The notes under the pieces: generated by a model
Seen by the model: the letters and a program-made list of their open reading frames with translations, nothing else
Told to the model about the DNA's origin: nothing
The model's database searches: none
Made by a program: the position numbers and the translations under genes
NCBI GenBank assembly: GCA_945878695.1
Contig: CAMDXI010000001.1
Location: forward strand, 62,001-126,000
DNA length: 64,000 bases
Direction of reading: 5' to 3'
DNA from: Methylotenera oryzisoli
GTDB taxonomy: Bacteria; Pseudomonadota; Gammaproteobacteria; Burkholderiales; Methylophilaceae
Part shown: piece by piece, positions 9,404 to 18,090 of the stretch
How the letters are laid out: each line of letters opens with the position of its first letter
Position numbering within the stretch: the first letter of the stretch is position 1

Positions 9404-9880
9404 GTGGAATTCATTAAAAGTAATATTTGGTTAATAGGCTTGGCACTTGGTTCGGGCTTGATGTTGTTGTTGCCCGCCATGAAAAAAAGTGCCGGTGGCG
9501 TACCCAATTTAAGCCCGGCCGAATCGGTAACCTTAATCAATCGCTCGCATGCGGTGGTGTTGGACGTGCGCGACGAGGCGGAGTTTGCTGCCGGTCATAT
9601 TGCTGAGGCCGTCAACATTCCCTTGGTCGATCTGGCCGCGCGCTTGGCTGAGCTAAAAAAATACCAAAATAAACCCTTGCTGGTGAATTGCCAGTTAGGC
9701 GGACGTTCGGTTAAAGCCTGCGGTATTTTACGCGGCGCGCAATTTAGCCAATTGCACAATTTGCAAGGCGGCTTAAGTGCTTGGCTAGAAGCCAAATTAC
9801 CAGTGGTAAAAGGAGCGGCCAGTTTGCCCAGCAAAGCGCCGGCTAAAACTAAGGCTGCGCCTAAGAAAGCGAGTGCTTGA
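9404..9880 (+). CDS. Membrane-anchored rhodanese-like protein
   Basis: A 158-residue protein with a single N-terminal membrane helix (about 7-25), then a rhodanese domain with the CH2-type motif VVLDVRDEAEFAAGHI and the active-site cysteine in NCQLGGRSVKACG. Rhodaneses carry sulfur as a persulfide; the substrate here is unknown. The C-terminus is a lysine/alanine/proline tail. It starts with GTG, supported by a strong GAAAGGA ribosome site at 9391-9397. It is followed after one base by a glutaredoxin and then secB, a neighbourhood seen in many betaproteobacteria, suggesting a thiol-related role. Confidence 0.88.
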   Translation: MEFIKSNIWLIGLALGSGLMLLLPAMKKSAGGVPNLSPAESVTLINRSHAVVLDVRDEAEFAAGHIAEAVNIPLVDLAARLAELKKYQNKPLLVNCQLGGRSVKACGILRGAQFSQLHNLQGGLSAWLEAKLPVVKGAASLPSKAPAKTKAAPKKASA

Positions 9881-9881
9881 A

Positions 9882-10136
9882 ATGGCTAAAGTCACCATGT
9901 ACAGCAGCGCTGTTTGCCCGTATTGCAGCAACGCCGAGCGTTTATTGCTCAGCAAGGGCGTGACCGATATTCATAAAATCAGGATCGATTTGCAGCCTGA
10001 GTTGCGCAACGAAATGATGCAAAAAACCGGTAGGCGTACCGTGCCGCAAATCTACATAGGCGATATGCATGTCGGTGGTTTCGATGATTTGCGCGCCTTG
10101 GATTTAGCTGGCGGCTTGGATTCCTTATTGGCCTAG
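9882..10136 (+). CDS. grxC: Glutaredoxin 3 (GrxC)
   Basis: An 84-residue glutaredoxin starting MAKVTMYSSAVCPYCSNAER, with the dithiol active site CPYC at residues 12-15, the cis-proline TVPQIYIG segment, and GGFDDLRALD for glutathione binding. It reduces protein disulfides and glutathione mixed disulfides in the cytosol. The ATG lies one base after the rhodanese stop, so the two are translationally coupled. An upstream in-frame start three codons earlier would overlap the previous gene and has a poorer ribosome site. Confidence 0.95.
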   Translation: MAKVTMYSSAVCPYCSNAERLLLSKGVTDIHKIRIDLQPELRNEMMQKTGRRTVPQIYIGDMHVGGFDDLRALDLAGGLDSLLA

Positions 10137-10250
10137 TCTAATGAGCGGGATGCAGATTGCTCAACTACAAAGCTGCCCGGTTAAATCTCTGATAAAATGG
10201 CGCGGTATTTTTTAATTCAACCTTTTAATTAACAAGAAACGAACAACATC

Positions 10251-10739
10251 ATGGCAAAAGACGACAACAAGGCAGCCGCCGAAGAGCAAACCCAACAAGC
10301 GGGTTTCAGCATAGAAAAAATTTACCTTAAAGACGCGTCATTGGAAATCCCTAATGCGCCACAAATCTTCACTGACCGCAGTCAACCACAAGTAGGCATC
10401 GAGTTGAGTAATTTTGCTCAACAGCTAGAAGAGAATGTCTTTGAAGTGGCGATTAAAGTAACGGTCACGTCCAAAATTGAAGACAAGACGGTGTTTTTAG
10501 TGGAAGTCACGCAAGCCGGTATTTTCCAAATCCGCGGTGTGCCGGAAGAGAATCTGGAAATGATAGTCGGCATCACTTGCCCTAACATCTTGTTCCCTTA
10601 TGCGCGTGAAAGCGTTTCTGATTTGGTCGTGCGCGCTGGTTTCCAACCGGTGTTGTTAAACCCGATCAATTTTGAAGCCTTGTTTGCGCAACAAAAACAG
10701 CAGCAAGCTGAAGCGGCAGAAGCGGCTGCAAAACACTAA
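10251..10739 (+). CDS. secB: SecB protein-export chaperone
   Basis: A 162-residue acidic cytosolic chaperone that keeps preproteins unfolded and hands them to SecA. The sequence has the conserved SecB core: FSIEKIYLKDASLEIPNAP, VEVTQAGIF, and the C-terminal region NILFPYARESVSDLVVRAGF followed by NPINFEALF. Length is normal (about 155-165). It has its own 114-base upstream region and an AAGAAACG-type ribosome site. grxC and secB are neighbours in many proteobacteria. Confidence 0.97.
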   Translation: MAKDDNKAAAEEQTQQAGFSIEKIYLKDASLEIPNAPQIFTDRSQPQVGIELSNFAQQLEENVFEVAIKVTVTSKIEDKTVFLVEVTQAGIFQIRGVPEENLEMIVGITCPNILFPYARESVSDLVVRAGFQPVLLNPINFEALFAQQKQQQAEAAEAAAKH

Positions 10740-10743
10740 ATTC

Positions 10744-11199
10744 ATGCTCGGCCTTGGCACAAAGTTAGCATGGACCTTGGGTTTGTTGCTGCTGCCTGCC
10801 TTGGCTATGGCGCTGGATTTTCGTTCGGTGGCGGTGCCCAAGGCGGTGCTTTATGATGCGCCGTCCACCGCCGCCAAAAAAGTCTATTTACTCAGTCAAT
10901 ATTACCCGGTTGAAGTGGTAGTGAATTTAGGCGATTGGTTAAAAGTTCGTGACGCTCAAGGCGGCTTGAATTGGCTGGAGGCCAAGCAACTGTCTAATAA
11001 GCGCTGGCTTTTGGTGACCGCCAATAAAGCGGAAATTCGCGGGTCAGCCGATCCCGGCTCCCGATTATTGGCCACGGTGGAAAAAGACGTGTCGCTTGAG
11101 GTGCTGGAGCAAAAACCCACTAACGGCTGGCTTAAAGTGAAGCATAGGGATGGCACGCTAGGCTTTGTGCTGTCTTCCACCACATGGGGTGGCGACTAG
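10744..11199 (+). CDS. Secreted SH3-domain protein
   Basis: A 151-residue protein with a signal peptide (cleavage expected after ALAMA, about residue 23) and two bacterial SH3-like repeats, one in the YLLSQYYPVEVVVNLGDWLK region and one in LLATVEKDVSLEVLEQK to NGWLKVKHRDG. Such domains often bind peptidoglycan or other envelope ligands; the ligand here is not known. The ATG is 4 bases after the secB stop, and gpsA follows 34 bases later. A longer reading that starts inside secB is possible by frame but has no support. This gene sits between secB and gpsA in many relatives. Confidence 0.83.
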   Translation: MLGLGTKLAWTLGLLLLPALAMALDFRSVAVPKAVLYDAPSTAAKKVYLLSQYYPVEVVVNLGDWLKVRDAQGGLNWLEAKQLSNKRWLLVTANKAEIRGSADPGSRLLATVEKDVSLEVLEQKPTNGWLKVKHRDGTLGFVLSSTTWGGD

Positions 11200-11233
11200 C
11201 GCCCATTTTTGTTTTGTACAGGAACGTAAGCTA

Positions 11234-12238
11234 ATGGCAAAAATAGCAGTGTTGGGTGCGGGTGCGTGGGGTACGGCTTTGGCCATGCACATTAGCCAGC
11301 ATCACCAAGTGGCCTTGTGGGCGCGCAATGCTGGCCATGTTTCAGGTATGCGCAAAGCGCGTGCCAATCCGCTGTATTTAGGCGACTTTAAATTCAATGC
11401 GCAGTTGCAGGTAGAGGACAATTTGCAACTGGCTTTGCAAGATGCCGACTTAATCCTTTCTGTGGTCCCCACCGCTGGCTTTAGACAAATCCTAAAAGAC
11501 ATAACAGCCTTGGCTAACAAGACCCCTGTGGTCTGGGCCAGTAAAGGCTTGGAGCCGAATACGGCTAAACTGCCTTTTGAGGTGGCTTTAGAGGAATTGG
11601 GTGACCCGGCCGTCACTGGCCAGCATTGGGGTGCCTTGTCTGGCCCCAGTTTTGCGGCGGAGTTGGTGCGTGGTTTGCCCACAGCCGTTACCTTGGCGGC
11701 CAGCGATGCTGCCTTTGCGCGGCAGGCTGCGCAATTAATTCACGGTGGTAATTTACGCGTATACAGTAGCAGCGATGTGATCGGTGTGTCGGTAGGCGGT
11801 GCGATTAAAAATGTCATGGCCATTGCAGCGGGCATATCGGATGGCATGGGTTTTGGTAACAATGCGCGTGCTGCCATGATCACCCGCGGCTTAGCCGAAA
11901 TGACGCGTTTTGGCGTGGCCTTGGGCGCCAGTCCGGAGACCTTTATGGGCTTGGCTGGGGCAGGCGATTTAATTTTAACCTGTACTGGGCAGTACTCGCG
12001 CAATCGTGAAGTGGGCTTGCAATTGGCCAGCGGTAAGACTTTAGCCGATATATTGCAGCACTTGGGTCACGTTGCCGAGGGCGTCAATACCACCACCGAG
12101 GTCATGCGCCGGGCCAAAGCGCTGCAAGTGGACATGCCGATTACCCATGAAGTGGATCAGGTGCTGTCGCACGGTAAAAGTGCTAAGGATGCGGTGATGG
12201 CCTTATTGGGCCGCGAGCAAAAAGCCGAAGGGCATTAA
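11234..12238 (+). CDS. gpsA: NAD(P)-dependent glycerol-3-phosphate dehydrogenase
   Basis: A 334-residue cytosolic enzyme making sn-glycerol 3-phosphate from dihydroxyacetone phosphate for phospholipid synthesis. The NAD(P)-binding motif [10 protein letters not shown] lies at about residues 7-16, LSGPSFAAE follows in the middle, and the catalytic lysine is in [17 protein letters not shown]. The ATG was chosen because the upstream TTG start lies inside the SH3 gene and adds an atypical N-terminus. Its stop codon overlaps the convergent trmL stop by 4 bases. Confidence 0.96.
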   Translation: MAKIAVLGAGAWGTALAMHISQHHQVALWARNAGHVSGMRKARANPLYLGDFKFNAQLQVEDNLQLALQDADLILSVVPTAGFRQILKDITALANKTPVVWASKGLEPNTAKLPFEVALEELGDPAVTGQHWGALSGPSFAAELVRGLPTAVTLAASDAAFARQAAQLIHGGNLRVYSSSDVIGVSVGGAIKNVMAIAAGISDGMGFGNNARAAMITRGLAEMTRFGVALGASPETFMGLAGAGDLILTCTGQYSRNREVGLQLASGKTLADILQHLGHVAEGVNTTTEVMRRAKALQVDMPITHEVDQVLSHGKSAKDAVMALLGREQKAEGH

Positions 12239-12699
12239 ACGCCCTCAGTAAAGCCAATTTGGCGCCACGCTTCGTATAGCAATACCGCCGCTGAATTCGA
12301 TAAGTTTAAACTTCTGCTGTTGGCTAACATGGGTAGGCGTAAGCGCTGATCGGCGCTGAATTCTTCCAGTACGGCGGCAGGTAAGCCGCGTGTCTCCGGA
12401 CCAAACACAAACACATCCCCTGCTTGAAAAGCCACTTCGCTATGCCGCGCGCTGCCCTTGGTGGTGATGGCAAAGATGCGTCTATTGCTTAAGGCGGCTT
12501 TGCAATCCGACCAATTTTCATGCACGACTAAGCTGGCGTACTCGTGGTAGTCCAGGCCGGCGCGTTTAAGTTGTTTGTCTTCCAGTTTGAAGCCTAAGGG
12601 TTTAATTAGGTGCAGTTGTGCGCCGGTGTTGGCGCACAGTCGTATGATGTTGCCGGTATTGGGCGGTATTTCTGGTTCAAATAAAACGATGGTAAACAT
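12235..12699 (-). CDS. trmL: tRNA (cytidine/uridine-34-2'-O)-methyltransferase TrmL
   Basis: A 154-residue SPOUT methyltransferase that 2'-O-methylates the wobble base of tRNA-Leu isoacceptors. It begins [20 protein letters not shown] and has the knot motifs FGPETRGLP and [17 protein letters not shown]. Length matches the family (about 155). I chose the internal ATG at 12699: an upstream start would extend into comF and add a non-homologous leader. The gene lies 5 bases behind comF on the same strand and overlaps the convergent gpsA stop. Confidence 0.93.
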   Translation of the reverse strand: MFTIVLFEPEIPPNTGNIIRLCANTGAQLHLIKPLGFKLEDKQLKRAGLDYHEYASLVVHENWSDCKAALSNRRIFAITTKGSARHSEVAFQAGDVFVFGPETRGLPAAVLEEFSADQRLRLPMLANSRSLNLSNSAAVLLYEAWRQIGFTEGV

Positions 12700-12704
12700 A
12701 AAGG

Positions 12705-13424
12705 CTAGGGTCTGGCTAAGGTTCTGGCGACAATCCAGCATTCTACATGGCTGGCGCCGGCTTGTTTTAATGTTTTTGCCAGCTCATTTAAGCTCGCGCC
12801 TGTGGTCATGACGTCGTCTAGGATGGCAATGCGTTGCCCTGTTATGCGCGACGCGGACTGCAATTTAAACACCCCTTTGATGTTTTTTAAGCGTGCTTGC
12901 CAGCTTAGGCTGACTTGCGCAGGCCTATGATTCTGCCTTTGTACGCTATCGAAATCCAGCTTCTGTGCTTGCTCGGCACAGAGCACGCGGGCAATTTCCA
13001 ATGCTTGATTGAAGCCCCTTTCTTTTAAGCGTTGTGGGTGCATGGGCATGGCAATGACGGTGTCCACTGTGTGCAATGGCACACGGTTTTTTAGCAATAA
13101 GGCGAAACTGCCGGCCAAATGCAGTTTGCTGCCGTATTTGTAATCTTGCAATAAGGAGCTGATTGGAAATTGGTAGCTAAATACGCCGTAGCAAGCGTCA
13201 AAATAGGGTGGGTCGCTTAGGCAATGGCCGCACACTTTGCCTGTGCAAGGCAGGGCGCATTGCGAGCAAATCGCATCCGGCAACCAGGGTAAGTCGTCTA
13301 AGCAAGGCTGGCAAAGGCCTAAAGCGCTGCTGTTGGCCGCTAAGCAAAGCAAGCAAGGCGACCGTAATAAGCCGTCAAAAAACAAATGATTAAATTTTAA
13401 TCTCTTGTTCATAGTTTGCCTCAC
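12705..13424 (-). CDS. comF: ComF-family phosphoribosyltransferase-like protein
   Basis: A 239-residue protein with paired cysteine motifs at the N-terminus (CLLC, CQPC, CSQC, CGHC), typical of a zinc-binding double-zinc-ribbon, and a C-terminal phosphoribosyltransferase domain with the PRPP-binding loop [16 protein letters not shown]. ComF/GntX proteins are needed for DNA uptake in competent bacteria and are thought to act on the cytosolic side. It is divergent from bioB, with 107 bases between them, the classic comF-bio arrangement of beta- and gammaproteobacteria. A second ATG four codons in (13412) is an alternative start. Confidence 0.92.
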   Translation of the reverse strand: MRQTMNKRLKFNHLFFDGLLRSPCLLCLAANSSALGLCQPCLDDLPWLPDAICSQCALPCTGKVCGHCLSDPPYFDACYGVFSYQFPISSLLQDYKYGSKLHLAGSFALLLKNRVPLHTVDTVIAMPMHPQRLKERGFNQALEIARVLCAEQAQKLDFDSVQRQNHRPAQVSLSWQARLKNIKGVFKLQSASRITGQRIAILDDVMTTGASLNELAKTLKQAGASHVECWIVARTLARP

Positions 13425-13445
13425 TTTTGCTTGACAATGTATAAT
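13416..13445 (+). promoter_or_regulatory. Predicted sigma-70 promoter of the biotin operon
   Basis: TTGCCT at 13416-13421 and a perfect TATAAT at 13440-13445 with an 18-base spacer, 86 bases before the bioB ATG. A second -35-like TTGACA at 13431 is too close to the -10 to pair with it. I do not see an E. coli-type BirA operator here. The position overlaps the comF start region, so divergent promoters may compete. Confidence 0.5.
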
Positions 13446-13531
13446 TCGCAGAAATCAAGCCGCTAAAATGGCTTGCTGTATCAGCTACTTAATGCCGCTA
13501 CTGTTAACTGACCTTAACTTAAGGATGTGCC

Positions 13532-14542
13532 ATGCTAGAAACCAGCAGCCCCGTTGTCATCAATACCGATGGCTTAAAAACCAAACCGTCTGCCAGTTGT
13601 GATTCGACCATCGAGCGTTGGCGTGTTGCAGACATTGTCGCACTATTCGAATTGCCCTTCAGTGATTTAATGTACCAAGCGCAAACAGTGCACAGGGCCA
13701 ATTTCGACGCGAATGCGGTGCAAGTCAGCACCTTGTTGTCGATTAAAACCGGCGGCTGTTCTGAGGATTGCGGTTATTGCCCGCAGGCCGCGCGTTATCA
13801 CACCGAAGTGGAAGACGAGCCCTTGATGCAATTGCAGGATGTGGTGGCTGCTGCGCAAGAGGCCAAAGCCAACGGTGCCAGCCGCTTCTGCATGGGCGCA
13901 GCCTGGCGTGGCCCTAAGCAGCGTGATTTGGAACCGGTCTTAAAAATGATCGCGGAGGTGAAAGCCATGGGCTTGGAGACCTGCGCTACCTTAGGCATGC
14001 TTAAAGATGGCCAAGCCGAGCAATTGAAAGACGCCGGTTTGGATTATTACAACCACAATTTGGATACCGCACCGGAATACTATGGCGACGTCATTAGCAC
14101 GCGCACTTACCAAGATCGCTTGGACACATTGGATAGGGTGCGCAGTGTCGATATAAACGTCTGCAGTGGCGGCATCATAGGCATGGGCGAATCACGCAAT
14201 CAACGCGCAGGCTTGCTGGCGCAATTGGCTAACATGGCCAGGCCACCGGAAAGCGTGCCGATTAATCTATTGACTCAAGTTGAAGGCACGCCTTTGCATG
14301 GCACCGAGAGCTTGGATCATTTGGAATTTGTTCGCACCATCGCTGCCGCCCGTATCACCATGCCAAGCAGTTACGTGCGTCTATCGGCCGGTCGCCAAAG
14401 CATGCCGGAAGGCATACAAGCCTTGTGCTTTTTGGCCGGTGCTAACAGCATTTTCTATGGCGAAAAGCTGCTAACCACGCCCAATCCAGAGGCGTCCGTA
14501 GACAAGCAGTTATTCGCTAAGCTTGGCATCAACCAAATTTAG
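13532..14542 (+). CDS. bioB: Biotin synthase
   Basis: A 336-residue radical-SAM enzyme inserting sulfur into dethiobiotin, the last step of biotin synthesis. The radical-SAM cluster ligands C76, C80 and C83 lie in [10 protein letters not shown]. Residues for the auxiliary 2Fe-2S cluster are visible in [10 protein letters not shown] and in ETCATLGML and [11 protein letters not shown]. The first 25 or so residues form an extension before the conserved [11 protein letters not shown] segment. AAGGA at 13521 supports the ATG. First gene of a tight bioB-F-H-C-D operon. Confidence 0.97.
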   Translation: MLETSSPVVINTDGLKTKPSASCDSTIERWRVADIVALFELPFSDLMYQAQTVHRANFDANAVQVSTLLSIKTGGCSEDCGYCPQAARYHTEVEDEPLMQLQDVVAAAQEAKANGASRFCMGAAWRGPKQRDLEPVLKMIAEVKAMGLETCATLGMLKDGQAEQLKDAGLDYYNHNLDTAPEYYGDVISTRTYQDRLDTLDRVRSVDINVCSGGIIGMGESRNQRAGLLAQLANMARPPESVPINLLTQVEGTPLHGTESLDHLEFVRTIAAARITMPSSYVRLSAGRQSMPEGIQALCFLAGANSIFYGEKLLTTPNPEASVDKQLFAKLGINQI

Positions 14543-14543
14543 C

Positions 14544-15707
14544 ATGCTGGCCGCCCTGCAACTTGCTCTGGACAAGCGGCTAGCCGATGGCTTGCTGCGG
14601 CAGCGGCGTTTGCTCGATTCGCCGCAAGCCGAGCATATCGTCACCAATGACCAAAGCTATTTGTCTTTTTGCAGCAACGATTACTTGGGTCTGGCCAATC
14701 GCCCTGAATTAATCAGCGCCATGCAGCAAGCCGCTGGTGAATCCGGCGTGGGCAGTGGGGCCTCCAATTTGATTACCGGCCACCACCGTTACCACGATGA
14801 TCTAGAGCGTCAATTAGCGGCTTTTGTGGAGCGCCCAGCGGCCTTGTTATTTTCCACCGGCTACATGGCCAACATAGGCGTGCTCGGTGCTTTAGTCGGA
14901 CGTGGCGATGCCATTTTTGCCGACAAGCTTAACCATGCATGTTTGAACGACGGCGGCTATTATTCCTTAGCCAGCTTTCATCGCTTTGCGCACAATGATG
15001 TGCAGGCTCTGGAAGCCTTACTTAAAACCAGCACGGCCAAGCATAAATTGATAGCGGTGGATGCGGTGTTTAGCATGGATGGCGACATCGCCCCATTGGC
15101 CGAGTATTTGCAATTGTGTGAGCGCTACGACGCCTATTTGTACGTCGACGATGCACACGGTTTTGGCGTGTTGGGTGAACACGGCCAAGGCACGCTGCAT
15201 CATTTAGGTTTGCGCTCGCCGCGCATCATCATGATGGCCACCTTAGGCAAGGCCGCCGGTGTGGCTGGCGCCTTCGTGGCGGCCGAGTCTGTGGTAATCA
15301 ACTATTTGATACAAACAGCCAAGAGCTATGTCTATTCCACCCCGGCACCACCGGCCTTGTCGGCCACCTTGAGCGCCTCATTAAGATTGATCGCTCAAGG
15401 TGACGCATTGCGTGCGCATTTGTATGGTTTAATTGCGTATTTTAAAGTCCACCTGTCTTGTCAGAAATGGCGTTTAATGCCATCCGACACCTCGGTACAA
15501 CCTTTGTTGGTGGGCAGCAATCAAGCGGCCTTGGCATTGAGTGCGTATTTGCAGGCGGCCGGTATATTGGTGCCCGCCATACGCCCGCCTACCGTGCCTG
15601 CTGGCACAGCCAGATTGCGTATTTCCATCTCAGCGGCGCATAGCTTAGAGGACATTCAAAAATTGTTGCAAGCGATACATCAAGCAGAAAGTGAGTTGCC
15701 ATCATGA
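14544..15707 (+). CDS. bioF: 8-amino-7-oxononanoate synthase
   Basis: A PLP enzyme of 387 residues condensing pimeloyl-ACP with alanine. It shows the family features SFCSNDYLGLANRPE, GSGASNLITGHHRYHDDLE, the DDAHGFGVLG loop that binds PLP, and the Schiff-base lysine in MMATLGKAAG. Its ATG is 1 base after the bioB stop; an in-frame TTG further upstream lies inside bioB and is not needed. The stop overlaps the bioH start by 4 bases (ATGA), indicating translational coupling. Confidence 0.96.
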   Translation: MLAALQLALDKRLADGLLRQRRLLDSPQAEHIVTNDQSYLSFCSNDYLGLANRPELISAMQQAAGESGVGSGASNLITGHHRYHDDLERQLAAFVERPAALLFSTGYMANIGVLGALVGRGDAIFADKLNHACLNDGGYYSLASFHRFAHNDVQALEALLKTSTAKHKLIAVDAVFSMDGDIAPLAEYLQLCERYDAYLYVDDAHGFGVLGEHGQGTLHHLGLRSPRIIMMATLGKAAGVAGAFVAAESVVINYLIQTAKSYVYSTPAPPALSATLSASLRLIAQGDALRAHLYGLIAYFKVHLSCQKWRLMPSDTSVQPLLVGSNQAALALSAYLQAAGILVPAIRPPTVPAGTARLRISISAAHSLEDIQKLLQAIHQAESELPS

Positions 15708-16519
15708 GCCCCAATACCATGCACGTCGAAACGCTAGGCTTAGGCCCCAATCTTGTGTTGATACACGGATGGGGCATGAATGGCTCGGTCTGGCAGCCGC
15801 TGGTGAAACCCTTAAGCAAGCATTTCACCCTGCACTTATTGGATTTACCTGGCATGGGTTACAGCAAACCAATAGAGCCTTTGCATTTGCATGCCTTGGC
15901 GGAAAAAGTAGCCGAAATCATGCCGGCCAATGCCGATGTGCTGGGCTGGTCATTGGGCGGTCAGGTAGCGATGCGTATCGCCCTCGATTACCCGGATTTG
16001 GTACGACGATTGGTCTTAGTCGGATCCACGCCGTGCTTCGTCAACCGAAGTTTTGATCAGAAAAACGTTGAGTATAAAAAAACCTGGGATGCCGGCATCG
16101 AACCCGAAGTGTTCGGCAACTTTGCCGATAACGTCAATGAAGACTACCAAAGAACCATGATGCAGTTTTTAAGCTTGCAGTGCATGGGCGCTAGGGATGC
16201 CAGGTCCACGGTTAAATTGCTGCGCAATAAATTTAACGAGCGACCCAGTCCCAGTTCGCAAACCTTGTATCGCATGTTGGACATTTTATTGGATACCGAT
16301 TTGCGGGCGGAAGTACCGTCTTTGAGAAAGCCGACCCTGTTGGTGCACGGCGATCGAGACAGCTTGGCCCCCGTGCAAGCGGCGCATTGGATGATGCAAA
16401 ATCTGCCGGTGGGATTTTTACGGGTCATGGCAGGGGCATCGCATGCCCCGTTCTTGTCGCATCAAGAGGCTTTTATCCAAGCCCTGTTGGAATTCCTCGA
16501 GCCGGCTAGCCCAAACTAA
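15704..16519 (+). CDS. bioH: Pimeloyl-[ACP] methyl ester esterase BioH
   Basis: A 271-residue alpha/beta hydrolase. The HGWGMNGSVW oxyanion region, nucleophile serine in LGWSLGGQVA, aspartate in LVHGDRDSLAP and histidine in GASHAPFLSH make a full catalytic triad. It removes the methyl group that BioC adds, releasing pimeloyl-ACP for BioF. Being encoded between bioF and bioC supports BioH against other esterases. It overlaps bioF by 4 bases and bioC by 1 (TAATG). Confidence 0.95.
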   Translation: MSPNTMHVETLGLGPNLVLIHGWGMNGSVWQPLVKPLSKHFTLHLLDLPGMGYSKPIEPLHLHALAEKVAEIMPANADVLGWSLGGQVAMRIALDYPDLVRRLVLVGSTPCFVNRSFDQKNVEYKKTWDAGIEPEVFGNFADNVNEDYQRTMMQFLSLQCMGARDARSTVKLLRNKFNERPSPSSQTLYRMLDILLDTDLRAEVPSLRKPTLLVHGDRDSLAPVQAAHWMMQNLPVGFLRVMAGASHAPFLSHQEAFIQALLEFLEPASPN

Positions 16520-17424
16520 TGGACGCAAAAGTCGATCACTATCACATCGATAAGGCCCGTGTTCGTGCTTCATTTGGCCGTGCAGCCAGCAGTTACGATG
16601 CCGCGGCGATATTGCAAAAACAAGTGCGCGAAGAAATGCTCAGTCGTCTGGACTGGGTGACATTAAGCCCCCAAACGATTTTAGATGCAGGCTGCGGCAC
16701 CGGCGCGGCTAGCCATGCGCTGCGCAAACGCTACGCCGCGGCGCAAGTGCTGTCCATGGACTTTGCCCTAGCCATGTTGCAAAAGACCCGCGAGCGTGGA
16801 TTTTTTGCAAGGCTGCTGATGCAATTTCAGGGCCTAATCGGCAGGCCTCGCCACCATGTGCTGTGCGCAGACTTAGAGCAGTTGCCGCTGGCCAACAACA
16901 GCATCGATTTGCTTTGGTCAAATTTAGCCATGCAATGGTGCAACGATTTGGACGCCACGTTCAGTGAATGCCATCGCGTGCTGCGCCCCCAAGGCTTACT
17001 GATGTTCAGCACCTTTGGCCCGGACACCTTAAAAGAATTGCGTGCGGCCAGTCATGCTTACCCTGGGGTCACCAGTGTCAGCCGCTTTATCGACATGCAC
17101 GATATAGGCGACGCCCTAATTCGAGCCGGTTTCTCGGCGCCGGTGCTGGATGTAGAGCGCTACACCTTAACCTACGATGACATCAAAAGTCTGATGCGCG
17201 ATTTAAAAAACATAGGTGCGCACAATGCCACCGATGGCCGTGCACGCGGCCTGCTGGGTAGGGGCTTTTTAGCTAAACTCGCTGCCGGCTACGAGGCCTA
17301 CCGGGTGGCCGGTAAATTGCCCGCCACATACGAGGTGGTGTATGGCCATGCCTGGCGCGCCGAAGACAAGCCTGCGCTGGCCGATGGCGTCTCACCTATT
17401 GCCTTCCGAACTAGGACTAAATAA
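16519..17424 (+). CDS. bioC: Malonyl-ACP O-methyltransferase BioC
   Basis: A 301-residue SAM-dependent methyltransferase with motif I ILDAGCGTGAASHAL near residues 54-68 and motif IV in IDLLWSNLAMQWCND. It methylates the free carboxyl of malonyl-ACP so that fatty-acid synthesis can build the pimeloyl chain. The length is a little above E. coli BioC (251), with extra sequence in the loop KTRERGFFARLL after motif II and at the C-terminus. It is coupled to bioH through TAATG and followed by bioD after 5 bases. Confidence 0.94.
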   Translation: MDAKVDHYHIDKARVRASFGRAASSYDAAAILQKQVREEMLSRLDWVTLSPQTILDAGCGTGAASHALRKRYAAAQVLSMDFALAMLQKTRERGFFARLLMQFQGLIGRPRHHVLCADLEQLPLANNSIDLLWSNLAMQWCNDLDATFSECHRVLRPQGLLMFSTFGPDTLKELRAASHAYPGVTSVSRFIDMHDIGDALIRAGFSAPVLDVERYTLTYDDIKSLMRDLKNIGAHNATDGRARGLLGRGFLAKLAAGYEAYRVAGKLPATYEVVYGHAWRAEDKPALADGVSPIAFRTRTK

Positions 17425-17429
17425 GCCTC

Positions 17430-18083
17430 ATGCACGCGGCGTATTTTGTTGTGGGTACCGATACCGATGTGGGTAAAACTTACGTTAGCTGCGCCTTGCT
17501 GCGGCATTTTGTGGCGCAGGGCTACCAATCGGTAGGCATGAAGCCGTTGGCATCGGGCTGCCAGATGGACGCGCAGTTAGGCTTGGTGAATGCCGATGCG
17601 CAAGCCTTGCTGGCAGCGGGTAATCGCCAAGTTGACATGGATGCGCTCAATCCCTACCGTTTTTTACCGGCAATTGCCCCGCACATCGCTGCCCAGCAAG
17701 CGGATATAGCAATAGACTTGGACCTTATTTTAAGGGCCTACACATCTTTAGCGAATGAGGCAGAAGTGGTGGTGGTTGAAGGGGCGGGGGGCTTTTTAAC
17801 GCCCATCAATGCGCAGCAAAGTTTGGCCGATCTAGCTCAGCAATTGGCCATCCCGATTATATTGGTGGTGGGCATGCGCTTAGGCTGCATCAACCACGCC
17901 TTGTTGACGGTGGAAGCCATACAAGCACGCGGTTTGCGCTTGGCCGGTTGGGTGGCCAATAGCCTAGCGCCCAACATGGCGTATTTTGCAGAAACCCTCA
18001 GTACTTTGCAGCAAGCCATAGATGCGCCTTGCCTAAGTGTCGTACCGTGGCAGGGTGAGGCGCACTTCAAGCTGACCTGCTAA
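17430..18083 (+). CDS. bioD: Dethiobiotin synthetase
   Basis: A 217-residue ATP-dependent carboxylase that closes the ureido ring of dethiobiotin. The P-loop GTDTDVGKT lies at residues 9-17, with the substrate motif MKPLASGC and the switch region VEGAGGFLTPIN. Last gene of the bio operon. bioA (diaminopelargonic acid aminotransferase), needed between BioF and BioD, is not in this cluster and must be elsewhere or replaced. It is convergent with the M48 protease gene, separated by 7 bases. Confidence 0.96.
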   Translation: MHAAYFVVGTDTDVGKTYVSCALLRHFVAQGYQSVGMKPLASGCQMDAQLGLVNADAQALLAAGNRQVDMDALNPYRFLPAIAPHIAAQQADIAIDLDLILRAYTSLANEAEVVVVEGAGGFLTPINAQQSLADLAQQLAIPIILVVGMRLGCINHALLTVEAIQARGLRLAGWVANSLAPNMAYFAETLSTLQQAIDAPCLSVVPWQGEAHFKLTC

Positions 18084-18090
18084 GCCGGCT

